Assembly: GCA_902491395.1 (NCBI GenBank)
Contig: CABUHO010000007.1
Location: 23,131-87,130, forward strand
Direction of reading: 5' to 3'
DNA from: an uncultured Collinsella sp.
Lineage (GTDB): Bacteria > Actinomycetota > Coriobacteriia > Coriobacteriales > Coriobacteriaceae
DNA length: 64,000 nucleotides
Part shown: positions 32,720 through 40,983 of the stretch, piece after piece
Numbering within the stretch: position 1 is the first letter of the stretch
Layout: every line of letters starts with the position of its first letter
Program-made: the position numbers and the translations under genes
The notes under the pieces: generated by a model
The model's input: the letters and a program-made list of their open reading frames with translations, nothing else
Database searches by the model: none
Told to the model about the DNA's origin: nothing

Positions 32720-33697
32720 ATGTACCAGACGCGTAAGATCGGTGTGGTCGGCCAGGGCCACGTAGGAGCACATGTCGCCAATAGCCTGCTCATGCAGGGC
32801 ATTGCCGATGAGCTGTACCTGTGCGATATCAACGAGGCCAAGGTGACGTCCGAGGTCCAGGACCTGCGCGACTCCCTTTCGTTTGTCCCGTACAATACCA
32901 AGATCGTCAACTGCTACGACCACTACGAGGAGCTGGCCTGCTGCGACGTCATCGTCAACGCTGCCGGTAAGGTCGCGCTGGCAGCCGGCAACCGCGACGG
33001 CGAGCTGTTCTTTACCACCGACGCCGCCCGCACCTTTGCCAAGCGCATCGTCGACGCCGGCTTCGACGGCATCTTTGTGAGCATCTCCAACCCCTGCGAC
33101 GTCGTGTGCACCGAGCTGTGGCACCTGACCGGCTACGATCCCAAGAAGATCATCGGCTCGGGCTGCGGTCTGGACTCCGCCCGCCTGCGCACCGAGATCT
33201 CCAAGAAGGTCGGCGTGAGCCCCAAGTCCATCGACGCCTACATGATCGGCGAGCACGGCTTTAGCCAGCTGGCCGCCTTTAAGGCAGCAACCATCGCCGG
33301 CAAGAGCCTCAACGAGCTTCAGGCCGAGAACTCCGACAAGTACGCCTTCGACCACATGGAGGTCGAGGAGCTCGCGCGCAAGGGCGGTTATGTTACCTAC
33401 CAGGGCAAGCAGTGCACCGAGTACGCCGTCGCCAACTCCGCCGCACGCGTCTGCGCTGCCGTGCTGCACAACGAGCACGCCGTGCTTTCAGCCTCTACGC
33501 TTATGACCGGCCAGTATGGCGAGGAGGGCATCTTCACCTCCTTGCCGTGCGTGATCGGCGCCGAGGGCGTCGAGGAGGTCTACACGCTCGATCTGTCCGA
33601 GTACGAGCTCGAGGGCTTCCACAAGAGCTGCCAGCACATCCGCGACAACATCGCCCAGCTCGACTGGTGGGACGCCGAGGCCTACGACGCAAAGTAG
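32720..33697 (+). CDS. L-lactate / L-2-hydroxyacid dehydrogenase family protein
   Basis: 325 aa, LDH/MDH superfamily: NAD-binding GVVGQGHVGAHVA, the Asn-Pro-Cys-Asp loop (SNPCDVV) and catalytic GEHG. The substrate loop after VNAAG reads KVALAAGNRDGE: neither the Gln of lactate dehydrogenase nor the Arg of malate dehydrogenase is at the specificity position. This resembles L-2-hydroxyisocaproate dehydrogenases, so the natural substrate may be a bulkier 2-oxo acid. AAGGA is eight bases before the ATG. Monocistronic with a strong terminator. Confidence 0.85.
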   Translation: MYQTRKIGVVGQGHVGAHVANSLLMQGIADELYLCDINEAKVTSEVQDLRDSLSFVPYNTKIVNCYDHYEELACCDVIVNAAGKVALAAGNRDGELFFTTDAARTFAKRIVDAGFDGIFVSISNPCDVVCTELWHLTGYDPKKIIGSGCGLDSARLRTEISKKVGVSPKSIDAYMIGEHGFSQLAAFKAATIAGKSLNELQAENSDKYAFDHMEVEELARKGGYVTYQGKQCTEYAVANSAARVCAAVLHNEHAVLSASTLMTGQYGEEGIFTSLPCVIGAEGVEEVYTLDLSEYELEGFHKSCQHIRDNIAQLDWWDAEAYDAK

Positions 33698-33740
33698 GCC
33701 GTAGGCTGCCGCAACCTTGCGAATCTAAACACGATACTAA

Positions 33741-33780
33741 GCGGGCCGCGCCGGAAATCCCCGGCGCAGCCCGCTTTTTT
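33741..33780 (+). terminator. Terminator of the hydroxyacid dehydrogenase gene
   Basis: Stem GCGGGC-c-GCGCCGG with CCGGCGC-a-GCCCGC, then T6. Confidence 0.9.
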
Positions 33781-33804
33781 GACTCGCGCGACACGCTTGC
33801 GAAT

Positions 33805-33986
33805 CGAAGGTGAATACTTTTCCGCGAAGTGAACGAGCAAAAACGAGCCCCCGAAGCATCCACACTTTTCAGACGCCGTTTCCTGCGGTTTCGCCGAGTT
33901 TTTCCTGCAGTTTCGGCACCAAAAAGTGTTGATGCTTCGGGGGTCCAAAATAGGTCGTTCACTTCGCGGAAAAGTATTCACCTTCG
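33805..33986. repeat. 182-bp long inverted repeat
   Basis: Perfect 32-bp terminal arms (33805-33836, 33955-33986) enclose a second pair (GCCCCCGAAGCATC near 33847 with GATGCTTCGGGGG at 33931) and a third (ACACTTTT 33862-33869 with AAAAGTGT 33922-33929). The central ~50 nt is TTTC/TTTCG-rich. No ORF. A MITE-like or very large REP-type element between two unrelated genes. Confidence 0.85.
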
Positions 33987-34012
33987 TTTTTCGACAGATG
34001 GAACAGGGCGCT

Positions 34013-34660
34013 TTAATCCTCAAACCACGCGATTGCGCGAATGGGCGAGCCGTCGCAATCCTCGATTTTGAGCGGTGCGCAGCTAAACCAGAACAGATCG
34101 TCGCCGCAACAGTCCAAGTCCTTTAGATTCTCGATGTTGACGATATCGCATGCGCGGAACAACTTCTTGTGGCGCGTCAGGTTTTCGTCCGCGATGGGGT
34201 CGAGTCCAATTACATCAAAGTCGATGCCCTTGTAGCCGCCGTCGATGATCAGGTCCAACACTTCGTCGTCCAAGCAAGGATAGTCGCCAAAGTACGCCTC
34301 GGTTCCCCAGCGCTTATCCCAACCCAAGTTGAACAGCAAAAACTCGGCCTGGGTCACCTTATCGCCATAGGGACGGAGTTGCTCCACAGTAATGGCCTCA
34401 CCCTCGGCGAGCATGCGGCAATCGACAACCAATGCCCTGCCTATAAACTGGCTTGCCGGAAACGCATCGAGCGTCGTGCGGTCGGCAAACAGATGCGCCG
34501 GTGGATCCATATGCGTCCCCGTATGGGTGTACATCTGCATGAGCGTCTCTTTAAATCCGTCGTGCTCGTAGGTACTCGCTGGCAGCAGCTTGGGTGTATC
34601 GGCTCCGGGAAATACCGGCATGTCTTCCCTAATCGTGTGAGTCAAATCAAGCACGCGCAT
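34013..34660 (-). CDS. Cyclase family protein (kynurenine formamidase-like)
   Basis: 215 aa. The HTGTHMDPPAH motif (about residues 46-56) is the metal-binding signature HxGTHxDxPxH of the cyclase/arylformamidase family; a C-terminal His/Glu set completes the site. Likely a Mn/Zn-dependent amidohydrolase; substrate unknown. The start is MRVLDLTH at 34660; an upstream in-frame ATG has no family sequence. Confidence 0.85.
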   Translation of the reverse strand: MRVLDLTHTIREDMPVFPGADTPKLLPASTYEHDGFKETLMQMYTHTGTHMDPPAHLFADRTTLDAFPASQFIGRALVVDCRMLAEGEAITVEQLRPYGDKVTQAEFLLFNLGWDKRWGTEAYFGDYPCLDDEVLDLIIDGGYKGIDFDVIGLDPIADENLTRHKKLFRACDIVNIENLKDLDCCGDDLFWFSCAPLKIEDCDGSPIRAIAWFED

Positions 34661-34692
34661 GTTCAGTCCCCATTTCTTTCTTGGCAAAGCAA

Positions 34693-34725
34693 AACGGGGC
34701 CCGCACTTGGCGGAAGCCCCGTCGT
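34693..34725 (-). terminator. Terminator of the first SIS gene
   Basis: ACGGGGC/GCCCCGT stem with a structured loop and a TTTTGCTTT tail on the minus strand. Confidence 0.7.
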
Positions 34726-34745
34726 GAGAGGTTATTCCCGGTATA

Positions 34746-35714
34746 TTAGTACTGCTCGATGCCCATGTAGCGACGAACCTCGGGGCTGTGGTCGAAGACC
34801 TTGCCGCGGGCGGCGCGCAGCTCGCAGCTCATCGCATAGAAGAAGATTGGCTCCAGGAACGAACGCACGCTGGCAGGCACTTCGCCCACGCCGTACTCAA
34901 GCGCGTCGAGCACCATGATCGTATCGGTGTGCGTGTTGAGGAACGCAAGCGCGCGCTCCTCCATGGGGCGGCACTCGCCCGCGCCAAGCTGCACAAAGTA
35001 GAACACGCCGGGCTCGGTGGCCTCGAAGGGACCGTGGAAGTACTCGCCGGAGTGGATGTAGCAGCAGTGCTGCCACTGCATCTCCATGAGCGAGCAGATG
35101 GCCATGGCGTAGGTCTGGCTAAAGTTGGGGCCGGACCCCAAGATATAGAAGAACTTGTGCTGCTGGCAGAGCTCGGCAAAGCGGGCGCCCAGCTCGGCGT
35201 TGACCTTCTCGCGGGCGGCGGGCAGCAGCGCATCCATCTGCTTGAGGCCCTCATACATGTCGGCGAGTGCCTCGTAACCCTCCTGCTGGTCGAGCAGCTC
35301 GGCAGCCATCAGAGCGCCGATGCCCTGCGGCACCTCGGCCTGTGACACGCCCTCGCCCCACGGATAGACCCAGGTGGTCCACTTGCCATTGTCGATCTTG
35401 GAGCCCTCGCAGTCGGTGAGGGCGACGACCTCGGCGCCGGCGGCCAGCGCCATCTCGCAGCCGTCGACGACCTCCTGCGTATTGCCGCTGTGGCTGCAGG
35501 CGACGACGAGCGACTTCGGCCCCAGGCTCTTGGGTGTCATCAGGCAGAACTCGCGTGCCGTGTAGACCGTCGAGGCAAACGTGGTGGCCTCGCGCTTGAG
35601 CAGCTCGTTAGCCGGCATCAGGTCGATCATCGAACCGCCGCAGGCGATCCAAAAGACGTTCTCGACCTTGCCCTTGCGCTCGATAATTTCCCGAATCAGA
35701 TCATGTGCGTTCAT
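34746..35714 (-). CDS. SIS-domain sugar-phosphate deglycase/isomerase, paralog 1
   Basis: 322 aa with two SIS domains (about 10-150 and 180-310). Phosphosugar loop residues SHSGNTQE (about 75-82), the conserved SGEYFHGPFE segment (about 220) and the C-terminal RRYMGIEQY are shared with two other paralogs in this window. The family includes FrlB/GfrE/GfrF deglycases of Amadori-product phosphates and AgaS-type isomerases. GGAGGAG precedes the ATG. The divergent-side gap contains two copies of an operator word also near gntR1. Confidence 0.85.
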   Translation of the reverse strand: MNAHDLIREIIERKGKVENVFWIACGGSMIDLMPANELLKREATTFASTVYTAREFCLMTPKSLGPKSLVVACSHSGNTQEVVDGCEMALAAGAEVVALTDCEGSKIDNGKWTTWVYPWGEGVSQAEVPQGIGALMAAELLDQQEGYEALADMYEGLKQMDALLPAAREKVNAELGARFAELCQQHKFFYILGSGPNFSQTYAMAICSLMEMQWQHCCYIHSGEYFHGPFEATEPGVFYFVQLGAGECRPMEERALAFLNTHTDTIMVLDALEYGVGEVPASVRSFLEPIFFYAMSCELRAARGKVFDHSPEVRRYMGIEQY

Positions 35715-35770
35715 GCTGATGCTCCTCCTTGTGTGGCGGCTTTGAACGATAGCAGCTCGTACCTGCAGTC

Positions 35771-35849
35771 GTTCTATGTTGTTCTATTTATAGCACGCAA
35801 GCAGTCACCGGTGAAGTCATCACGGCAAATTTGTTCTATGTTGTTCTAT
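35771..35849. promoter_or_regulatory. Paired operator sites between SIS1 and gntR1
   Basis: Two identical 17-nt words GTTCTATGTTGTTCTAT (35771-35787, 35833-35849), each a direct repeat of GTTCTAT at a 10-bp pitch. A minus-strand promoter TTCACC-17-TATAAA lies between them, ahead of SIS1. Confidence 0.7.
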
Positions 35850-35858
35850 CTATGGACG

Positions 35859-36623
35859 TTAGATGTCGAAGACGTAGCGCGAGCCCACGATCTTTTGGCG
35901 CCCGAGCAGCAAGGGCCGCTCGTCCGCATCGGTAAAGTACGCCTCCATATAAAAGAGCGGCTCGCCGACCGGCACCTCCAGCAGCGGGGCCGCCTGAGCA
36001 TCGGCAAGCGCAATCTCCACGGTGCAGGGGTCGGACTTGTGCGGCGCGCGGCCCGAATGCTCGGCAACGAGCGCAAAGATTGAGTTATCAGTGAGGTCCT
36101 CGGCGGCCAGCGTCTGCAGGTAGGGATGGTCGGCGAGCACAAAGGCGTTGTTCTCGAGCATGACGGGGATGCCATCTGCCGTGCGTACGCGCTCGACCAC
36201 GATAAGCTCGCAGCCGGGCTCCACGTCAAAAAACGCCGCATCCTCGTGCGTCGCCGCGACCACCGTGCGCGACACCAGACGCGCACCCGGCACCATGTCG
36301 TTGGCAGCGCAACCCTCAGTAAAGCTCTGGACGTCGCCCTTCTGGCGAATCTTGCGCTTGAGCTTGGGCGCACACACAAAGGTGCCCCTCCCCTGCTGAC
36401 GGTTGAGATACCCCGCGCGCGATAGTTCCTCGATGGCACGGCGCACGGTGACGCGCCCCACGCCGTAGGACTTCGCGAGCTCCATCTCGGAAGGAATGCG
36501 AGAACCGGTCAGATATACGCCGCGCGCGATCTCGCCCTTCAGGTCATCCATGACCTGCTGGTACAGCGGCACGGCGGGCACGTCAGTGCGCTCGGAACGC
36601 TCAGTTTTGTTATCGGTTGCCAT
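35859..36623 (-). CDS. GntR family regulator with UTRA domain (regulator 1)
   Basis: 254 aa. N-terminal winged helix (about 18-85: PLYQQVMDDLKGEIARG, RIPSEMELAKSYGVGRVTVRRAI) and C-terminal UTRA effector domain (about 105-250), the HutC subfamily that senses phosphosugars or similar ligands. It starts 2 nt after the recQ stop with GGAG eight bases upstream, so it can be expressed from recQ. The downstream gap holds the duplicated operator ahead of SIS1, which makes SIS1 its likely target. Confidence 0.88.
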   Translation of the reverse strand: MATDNKTERSERTDVPAVPLYQQVMDDLKGEIARGVYLTGSRIPSEMELAKSYGVGRVTVRRAIEELSRAGYLNRQQGRGTFVCAPKLKRKIRQKGDVQSFTEGCAANDMVPGARLVSRTVVAATHEDAAFFDVEPGCELIVVERVRTADGIPVMLENNAFVLADHPYLQTLAAEDLTDNSIFALVAEHSGRAPHKSDPCTVEIALADAQAAPLLEVPVGEPLFYMEAYFTDADERPLLLGRQKIVGSRYVFDI

Positions 36624-36625
36624 CG

Positions 36626-38602
36626 TTATGCTCCATCCCGTGCGTGTTCGGACTCAAACTCTTCAATCGCCGCCATAAACTGCTCGCCAAAGCTGTCGGC
36701 CTTTTTCTCGCCGATGCCGTTGACCTGTATAAGTTCATCGCGTGTCTGCGGGCGCAGACGGCACAGACCGCGCAGGGCCTTGTCGGAGAAAACCATGTAC
36801 GGTGCCATCTCGAGCTCGGTCGAGATTTCCTTGCGGAGTGCCCGCAGGCGCTCGAACAGCTCGGCGTCGTCGCCCACGCGCGGACGCTGATCCAGCTCGG
36901 CCTCCTCGCGCAGCAAGTCCACCGCACGACGGGCGCGGGCCGACGCCTTGCGCTTGGACGCGCGGCGTTTAATGGTAAAGGCAAAGGCCTCGTCCTCGAC
37001 CTCGCCGGCACGCGGACCCAGGCCGACCACCGGATATTGGCCCTGTGAGGTGGCCAGGTAGCCACGGCCGCACAGCTGCCCGATGATGTCCTTAATGCGT
37101 CCGACCGATTCGCTCGACAGCTCGCCATAGCCGCGATCCTCGTCCAAGTGCATCTGACGAATGCGCTCGGTATTGCCGCCGTGGAGCACGTCGGCAATGA
37201 GCGACTTGCCAAAGCGCATGGGGCGCATGGCAACGTAACGCACGGCAGCACGGGCCATATCGGTCACGTCCTCGACCTCGAACTGCGTGAGGCAGTTGCT
37301 GCAGTTGCCGCAACCCTCGGCCTCGTCCGCCGTGCCGTCCGCGCCCGCCGCCGCATGCTCGGCCGCGGCCTCGTCGCCAAAGTAGCGCAGCATGTATTCG
37401 CGCAGGCAGCCGGTGGTATTACAGTAGCCCTCCATTTGGCTGAGCAGGCGATAGCGGTTCTGGAGCGCCCACGCGCGCTGCTCGTCGTCGAGCGCTTCGT
37501 CGGCCGCATCGCCGCGGTCAATCAAAAAGCGGCGCATGCGAAAATCGTTGCCGTTCCACAACAGATGGCAGCTCGCCGGATCGCCATCGCGGCCGGCGCG
37601 ACCCGCCTCCTGATAGTAGGCCTCGATGCTCTCGGGCACGTTGTTGTGAATCACGTAACGAACGTTGGGTTTATCGATGCCCATGCCAAAAGCGTTGGTG
37701 GCGACCATCACCTGGATATCGTCGTCGATAAAGGCGCGCTGGCTCTGACGGCGGGCATCGTTGCCCATGCCGGCGTGATAACGGCCCACGCGAATGCCGC
37801 TGGGGCCCAGCGCCTCGGCAAGCTCGCCTGCCAGCGCGTCGACCGTCTTGCGGGTGGAGCAGTACACGACGCCGCTCTCGCTCGAATGCGCAAACACGTA
37901 GTCGCGCACCCATGCGGTCTTGGCCTTGTCGCCCATCTCCTCGCAACCAAAGTAGAGGTTCTTACGGTCAAAGCCCGTCACCACGGTCGCGGGATTTTGC
38001 AAGCCGAGCATTTGCTGAATATCCGCACGCACGCGCTCGGTCGCCGTGGCGGTAAAGGCCGCCACGATGGGGCGCTGCGGCAGCGAATCGATAAACTCGC
38101 GAATCTGCAGGTAGGCGAGGCGGAAATCCTGGCCCCACTGGCTTACGCAGTGCGCCTCGTCAATGGCCACGAGCGGCACGCCAATGCCGTCGGCCGCTGC
38201 GGCTTCCTGCGCAAAGGCCAGAAAACGTGGCTCGAGCAGGCGCTCGGGCGCCACGTACATAAGCTGGTAGCGACCTTCGCGTGCACGCTTGAGCACGGTA
38301 TTTTGCTGAGCCGGCGTAAGGCTGGAGTTGAGATAGCTGGGGCGTGCACCCGCCGCGAGCAGCGCGCGGGTCTGGTCCTCCATGAGCGACAGCAGCGGGC
38401 TCACCACAAAGGTGATGCCAGGCAGCATAAGCGCAGGCACCTGGTAGCAGATGGACTTTCCCGCGCCCGTGGGCATAACGCCCAGCGCATCGCGGCCGGC
38501 AAGAATCGCATCGACCATGCGATCCTGTCCCGGGCGAAACGAGGTGTAGCCAAAATAGGCGCCGAGCGTATCGAGCGCCATCTGCTGCATGCTATCGGTC
38601 AT
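36626..38602 (-). CDS. recQ: ATP-dependent DNA helicase RecQ
   Basis: 658 aa, 3'-5' helicase for recombination and repair. Walker A MPTGAGKS, DEAH box (IDEAHCVSQWGQDFR), helicase motifs FTATAT and QEAGRAGRDG, the RQC zinc cluster (C in TTGCLREY, then CGNCSNC), winged helix, and a C-terminal HRDC domain (about 575-650). Length is typical. The GntR regulator follows in the same transcript. Confidence 0.95.
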   Translation of the reverse strand: MTDSMQQMALDTLGAYFGYTSFRPGQDRMVDAILAGRDALGVMPTGAGKSICYQVPALMLPGITFVVSPLLSLMEDQTRALLAAGARPSYLNSSLTPAQQNTVLKRAREGRYQLMYVAPERLLEPRFLAFAQEAAAADGIGVPLVAIDEAHCVSQWGQDFRLAYLQIREFIDSLPQRPIVAAFTATATERVRADIQQMLGLQNPATVVTGFDRKNLYFGCEEMGDKAKTAWVRDYVFAHSSESGVVYCSTRKTVDALAGELAEALGPSGIRVGRYHAGMGNDARRQSQRAFIDDDIQVMVATNAFGMGIDKPNVRYVIHNNVPESIEAYYQEAGRAGRDGDPASCHLLWNGNDFRMRRFLIDRGDAADEALDDEQRAWALQNRYRLLSQMEGYCNTTGCLREYMLRYFGDEAAAEHAAAGADGTADEAEGCGNCSNCLTQFEVEDVTDMARAAVRYVAMRPMRFGKSLIADVLHGGNTERIRQMHLDEDRGYGELSSESVGRIKDIIGQLCGRGYLATSQGQYPVVGLGPRAGEVEDEAFAFTIKRRASKRKASARARRAVDLLREEAELDQRPRVGDDAELFERLRALRKEISTELEMAPYMVFSDKALRGLCRLRPQTRDELIQVNGIGEKKADSFGEQFMAAIEEFESEHARDGA

Positions 38603-38680
38603 GGTTTCCTAACGTCAGAATCGTCTGCCGCCGATTATACGCCGCCACGGAGACAGCAGCACACGGCCATCGCTCAGACT

Positions 38681-38757
38681 AGTCATTGGGGACGTTCTTA
38701 AACGACTAGTCAAACAAGAACGTCCCCAACGACTAGTCATTTAAGAACGTCCCCAAT
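38681..38757. repeat. GGGGACGTTC-core repeat array
   Basis: Three copies of the core (one GGGGACGTTCTT, two inverted AAGAACGTCCCC) alternate with four copies of a variable word GACTAGTCATT. The core is shared with 14578-14638, while the variable word is different. Confidence 0.75.
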
Positions 38758-38809
38758 GACTACCCCGTTGTCTCGGCAAAGCCAGCGAGCGCCTGTCATT
38801 TGAGCCAAG

Positions 38810-38929
38810 GTGCCGTGAAACGAAAAGGCGCTGACCTTCTGGTCGCGCCTTTGAAATTGAACGGCAGATTGGCCAAATGCCGGGCGCGCAGCGTCGACCG
38901 GTTACGCGGTTTGGTAAAACCGCGTAACC
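38810..38929 (-). repeat. Duplicated 3' composite element, copy 2 (hairpin-linker-terminator)
   Basis: Immediately after the stop of gntR2. A perfect 13-bp hairpin GGTTACGCGGTTT/AAACCGCGTAACC, a linker with CAATCTGCCGTTCAATTTC, and an AAGGCGC...GCGCCTT terminator hairpin with a T-rich end. Close relative of the element after glmM. Confidence 0.8.
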
Positions 38930-39648
38930 TACAGAACGATGACGTAACGAGAACCCACGTAGTACTGCTTGCCCATCAGGACTGGCTCGCTGTTGGGGCC
39001 GATAAAGCCGGCACGCAAGTTAAGCAGCGGGTCGTGCGGGGCAATGCCCAGCTCGGCCGCCTGCTCGGTGTTGGCGCGAACGGCCTCGACCGTGCGGTAA
39101 CCAACCGAGACGATCGGGGTACCGCCCACGCGCTCGACCTCGCCAAAGATCGATTTATCCTCAAGGTCGGCCGTCAGCAGCTCACGATATTCATCAAACG
39201 GCACGAAAATGTTCTCCTCAAAGATGGGCTCGCCATCGGCCGTACGCACGCGCTTAATGTGCAGCAACAGCGCGTCCTTCTGCAGGCCAAAGAACTCCAT
39301 CTCGTTTTGGCGCGCCGGCACAATCTGGCGATCAATCACGTGCGCGCCCGCCTTCATGCCATTCGATGCGCACAGCTCGGTAAACGTCTGCAGCGCCGTG
39401 GCATGGAACTGGCGGTTGATGTGCGGCGTGGCGACAAAGGTGCCGCGGCCCTGCTGCTTAACTAGATAGCCATCGGAACACAGTTCCTCGACGGCGCGAC
39501 GCACCGTGATACGGCTCACCTCGTACTGCTCGGCAAGCTCGAGCTCGGACGGAATACGCTCCTTGGGTGCATAAACACCCTTCTCAATCGCATCCTTGAT
39601 TTCATCGTAAATCTGCTGGTAAAGCGGGGCGTTTTTAGGCGTGGGCAT
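38929..39648 (-). CDS. GntR family regulator with UTRA domain (regulator 2)
   Basis: 239 aa. Winged helix about 1-75 (PLYQQIYDEIKDAIEKG, RIPSELELAEQYEVSRITVRRAV) and a UTRA domain about 95-235. Similar to regulator 1. Its AT-rich upstream region holds TATAACGTCTT (39691-39701), a word also found ahead of the PTS operon and, in related form, ahead of the DMT transporter gene; these are its likely targets. Ribosome site weak (GAGTG). Confidence 0.88.
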   Translation of the reverse strand: MPTPKNAPLYQQIYDEIKDAIEKGVYAPKERIPSELELAEQYEVSRITVRRAVEELCSDGYLVKQQGRGTFVATPHINRQFHATALQTFTELCASNGMKAGAHVIDRQIVPARQNEMEFFGLQKDALLLHIKRVRTADGEPIFEENIFVPFDEYRELLTADLEDKSIFGEVERVGGTPIVSVGYRTVEAVRANTEQAAELGIAPHDPLLNLRAGFIGPNSEPVLMGKQYYVGSRYVIVL

Positions 39649-39690
39649 ATCGGGTCACTCTTATCAAAATAGCAAAATAACTAATACGTA

Positions 39691-39710
39691 TATAACGTCT
39701 TTTTATATGT
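39691..39710. promoter_or_regulatory. Candidate regulator-2 operator at its own gene
   Basis: TATAACGTCTTTTTATATGT in the AT-rich gap; the first 11 bases are identical to 45569-45579 upstream of the PTS IIAB gene. Confidence 0.55.
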
Positions 39711-39752
39711 TACCTCAATTTGATAAAACGATATACCATATACAGCAAATCC

Positions 39753-40760
39753 TTACTTGCCGTCATCCTGCTGCAAGCTCTCCTGATCGTTCAGACGCGC
39801 CTGCCTGCTGGCCATGCGCGCCGGCTTATCCGGATCGGGCACGGCCGTGGGCATGGGCTCGTCGACATGCCCGCCCCACCAGCCGCCCACAAAGTCGAGC
39901 GTGTGGAACACGTTGATCACGGCGCCGGAGTCCACATCGCACACCAGCTTGACGATATCCTGGCTCTCGTAGGTCGAAACAACGGTGTGCAGCAGGTACA
40001 TCTTTTCGCGGCTGTACCCGCCGATGACCTCGGCACAGCTAATGCCATGCTGAAAATGGTCAACGTAAGCAGTCATGATCTCGTCGGCCTTACGCGTCGT
40101 GATCTGTAGCGTCACGCGGTCGTAGCGGCGATAGAAGCTGTCGATGGTCTTGGTCGAAATAAACTGGAACACGATGGAATACGCCGCGTTGTCCCATCCA
40201 AACATAAAGCCAAAGATCGCCAGGATAGCGCAGTTGAAGCCAAAGATGACGCCCCAGATGGTCTTGCCCGTGTGGTTGGACACCCACAGCGCGATAAAGT
40301 CGGTGCCGCCGGTGGACGCGCCGGACTTAAGCGCGATGGCGGCACCCAGGCCCGAGACCACGCCGCCAAAGATAATGAGCATGATCTTGTCGCCCAAAAA
40401 CGGCGCAAAGTGAAAGATGTTGAGAAACAGCGACGAGAGCACAACCTGCATCATCGAGAAGATGACGAAGCGCTTGCTGATGCCGCTCCAGCACAGGAGC
40501 GCCACGGGAATGTTGAGCGCGAGCATGCCGAGCGAGATGTCGATATGGACGCCGCCGAGCGAGGTGACGCGATCGAGCAGGACCGCGACGCCGGTGAGGC
40601 CGCTCGGAAGCAGGTCGGCGGGCTGAATGAACGCCTGGATCAGAAATGTCTGGAGAACGGCGGAAATTGTGACCGCCACGGCGGTGATGGCGCGGCGGAC
40701 GATGGTGAGGCGGCCGAGCACGAGCACGCGGTCCGTGAGCTGGTCGATGGCGTTCGCCAC
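39753..40760 (-). CDS. YitT family membrane protein (DUF2179 C-terminus)
   Basis: 335 aa from a GTG start with GGGAG five bases upstream. About five transmembrane helices (residues 20-175) with the YitT pattern PSGLTGVAVLLDR and GGTDFIAL, then a cytosolic DUF2179 domain (about 220-290). The C-terminal 40 residues are polar and not part of the family. Function unknown; the family is common in gut Firmicutes and Actinobacteria. Confidence 0.85.
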   Translation of the reverse strand: MANAIDQLTDRVLVLGRLTIVRRAITAVAVTISAVLQTFLIQAFIQPADLLPSGLTGVAVLLDRVTSLGGVHIDISLGMLALNIPVALLCWSGISKRFVIFSMMQVVLSSLFLNIFHFAPFLGDKIMLIIFGGVVSGLGAAIALKSGASTGGTDFIALWVSNHTGKTIWGVIFGFNCAILAIFGFMFGWDNAAYSIVFQFISTKTIDSFYRRYDRVTLQITTRKADEIMTAYVDHFQHGISCAEVIGGYSREKMYLLHTVVSTYESQDIVKLVCDVDSGAVINVFHTLDFVGGWWGGHVDEPMPTAVPDPDKPARMASRQARLNDQESLQQDDGK

Positions 40761-40885
40761 GTAGGCTCCCTTCGAAGGCAGATGTAGTTGTAGGGCATGT
40801 CGGCGATTGTAGCATGGAGCGACAGAGGGCGCCTCAATTCACCCTCTCTCGACAACCATCAGAAGGACCGTGAGGCCGCTTAAAA

Positions 40886-40921
40886 GAAAAACGCCGTGAA
40901 GAGAGCGATCCCTTCACGGCG
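40886..40921 (-). terminator. Terminator of the PTS-SIS2-HAD transcription unit
   Basis: A perfect 10-bp stem CGCCGTGAAG/CTTCACGGCG with TTTTTCTTTT on the minus strand. Confidence 0.85.
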
Positions 40922-40930
40922 AATTTGGCG

Positions 40931-40983
40931 TTTGCCCAGATAAAACCTGCCAAAATAAACCTGTCCCTAAATGGCAGGTAGGA
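40931..40983. repeat. CCTGTCCC-core palindromic repeat, copy B
   Basis: Same TTTGCCCAGATAAAACCTGC start as copy A, ending CCTGTCCCTAAATGGCAGG. It overlaps the 3' end of the HAD gene and supplies its last codons (Pro-Ala-Ile) and TAG stop. Confidence 0.85.

Noticed and set aside
33829..34126. Short overlapping ORFs across the 182-bp palindrome
   Set aside because: They run through inverted-repeat arms with no ribosome sites; opposite-strand frames mirror one another as expected from a palindrome.
36615..36630. Fusion or frameshift joining recQ and gntR1
   Set aside because: Both proteins have complete, normal ends. The 2-nt gap with a ribosome site inside recQ is ordinary operon packing.
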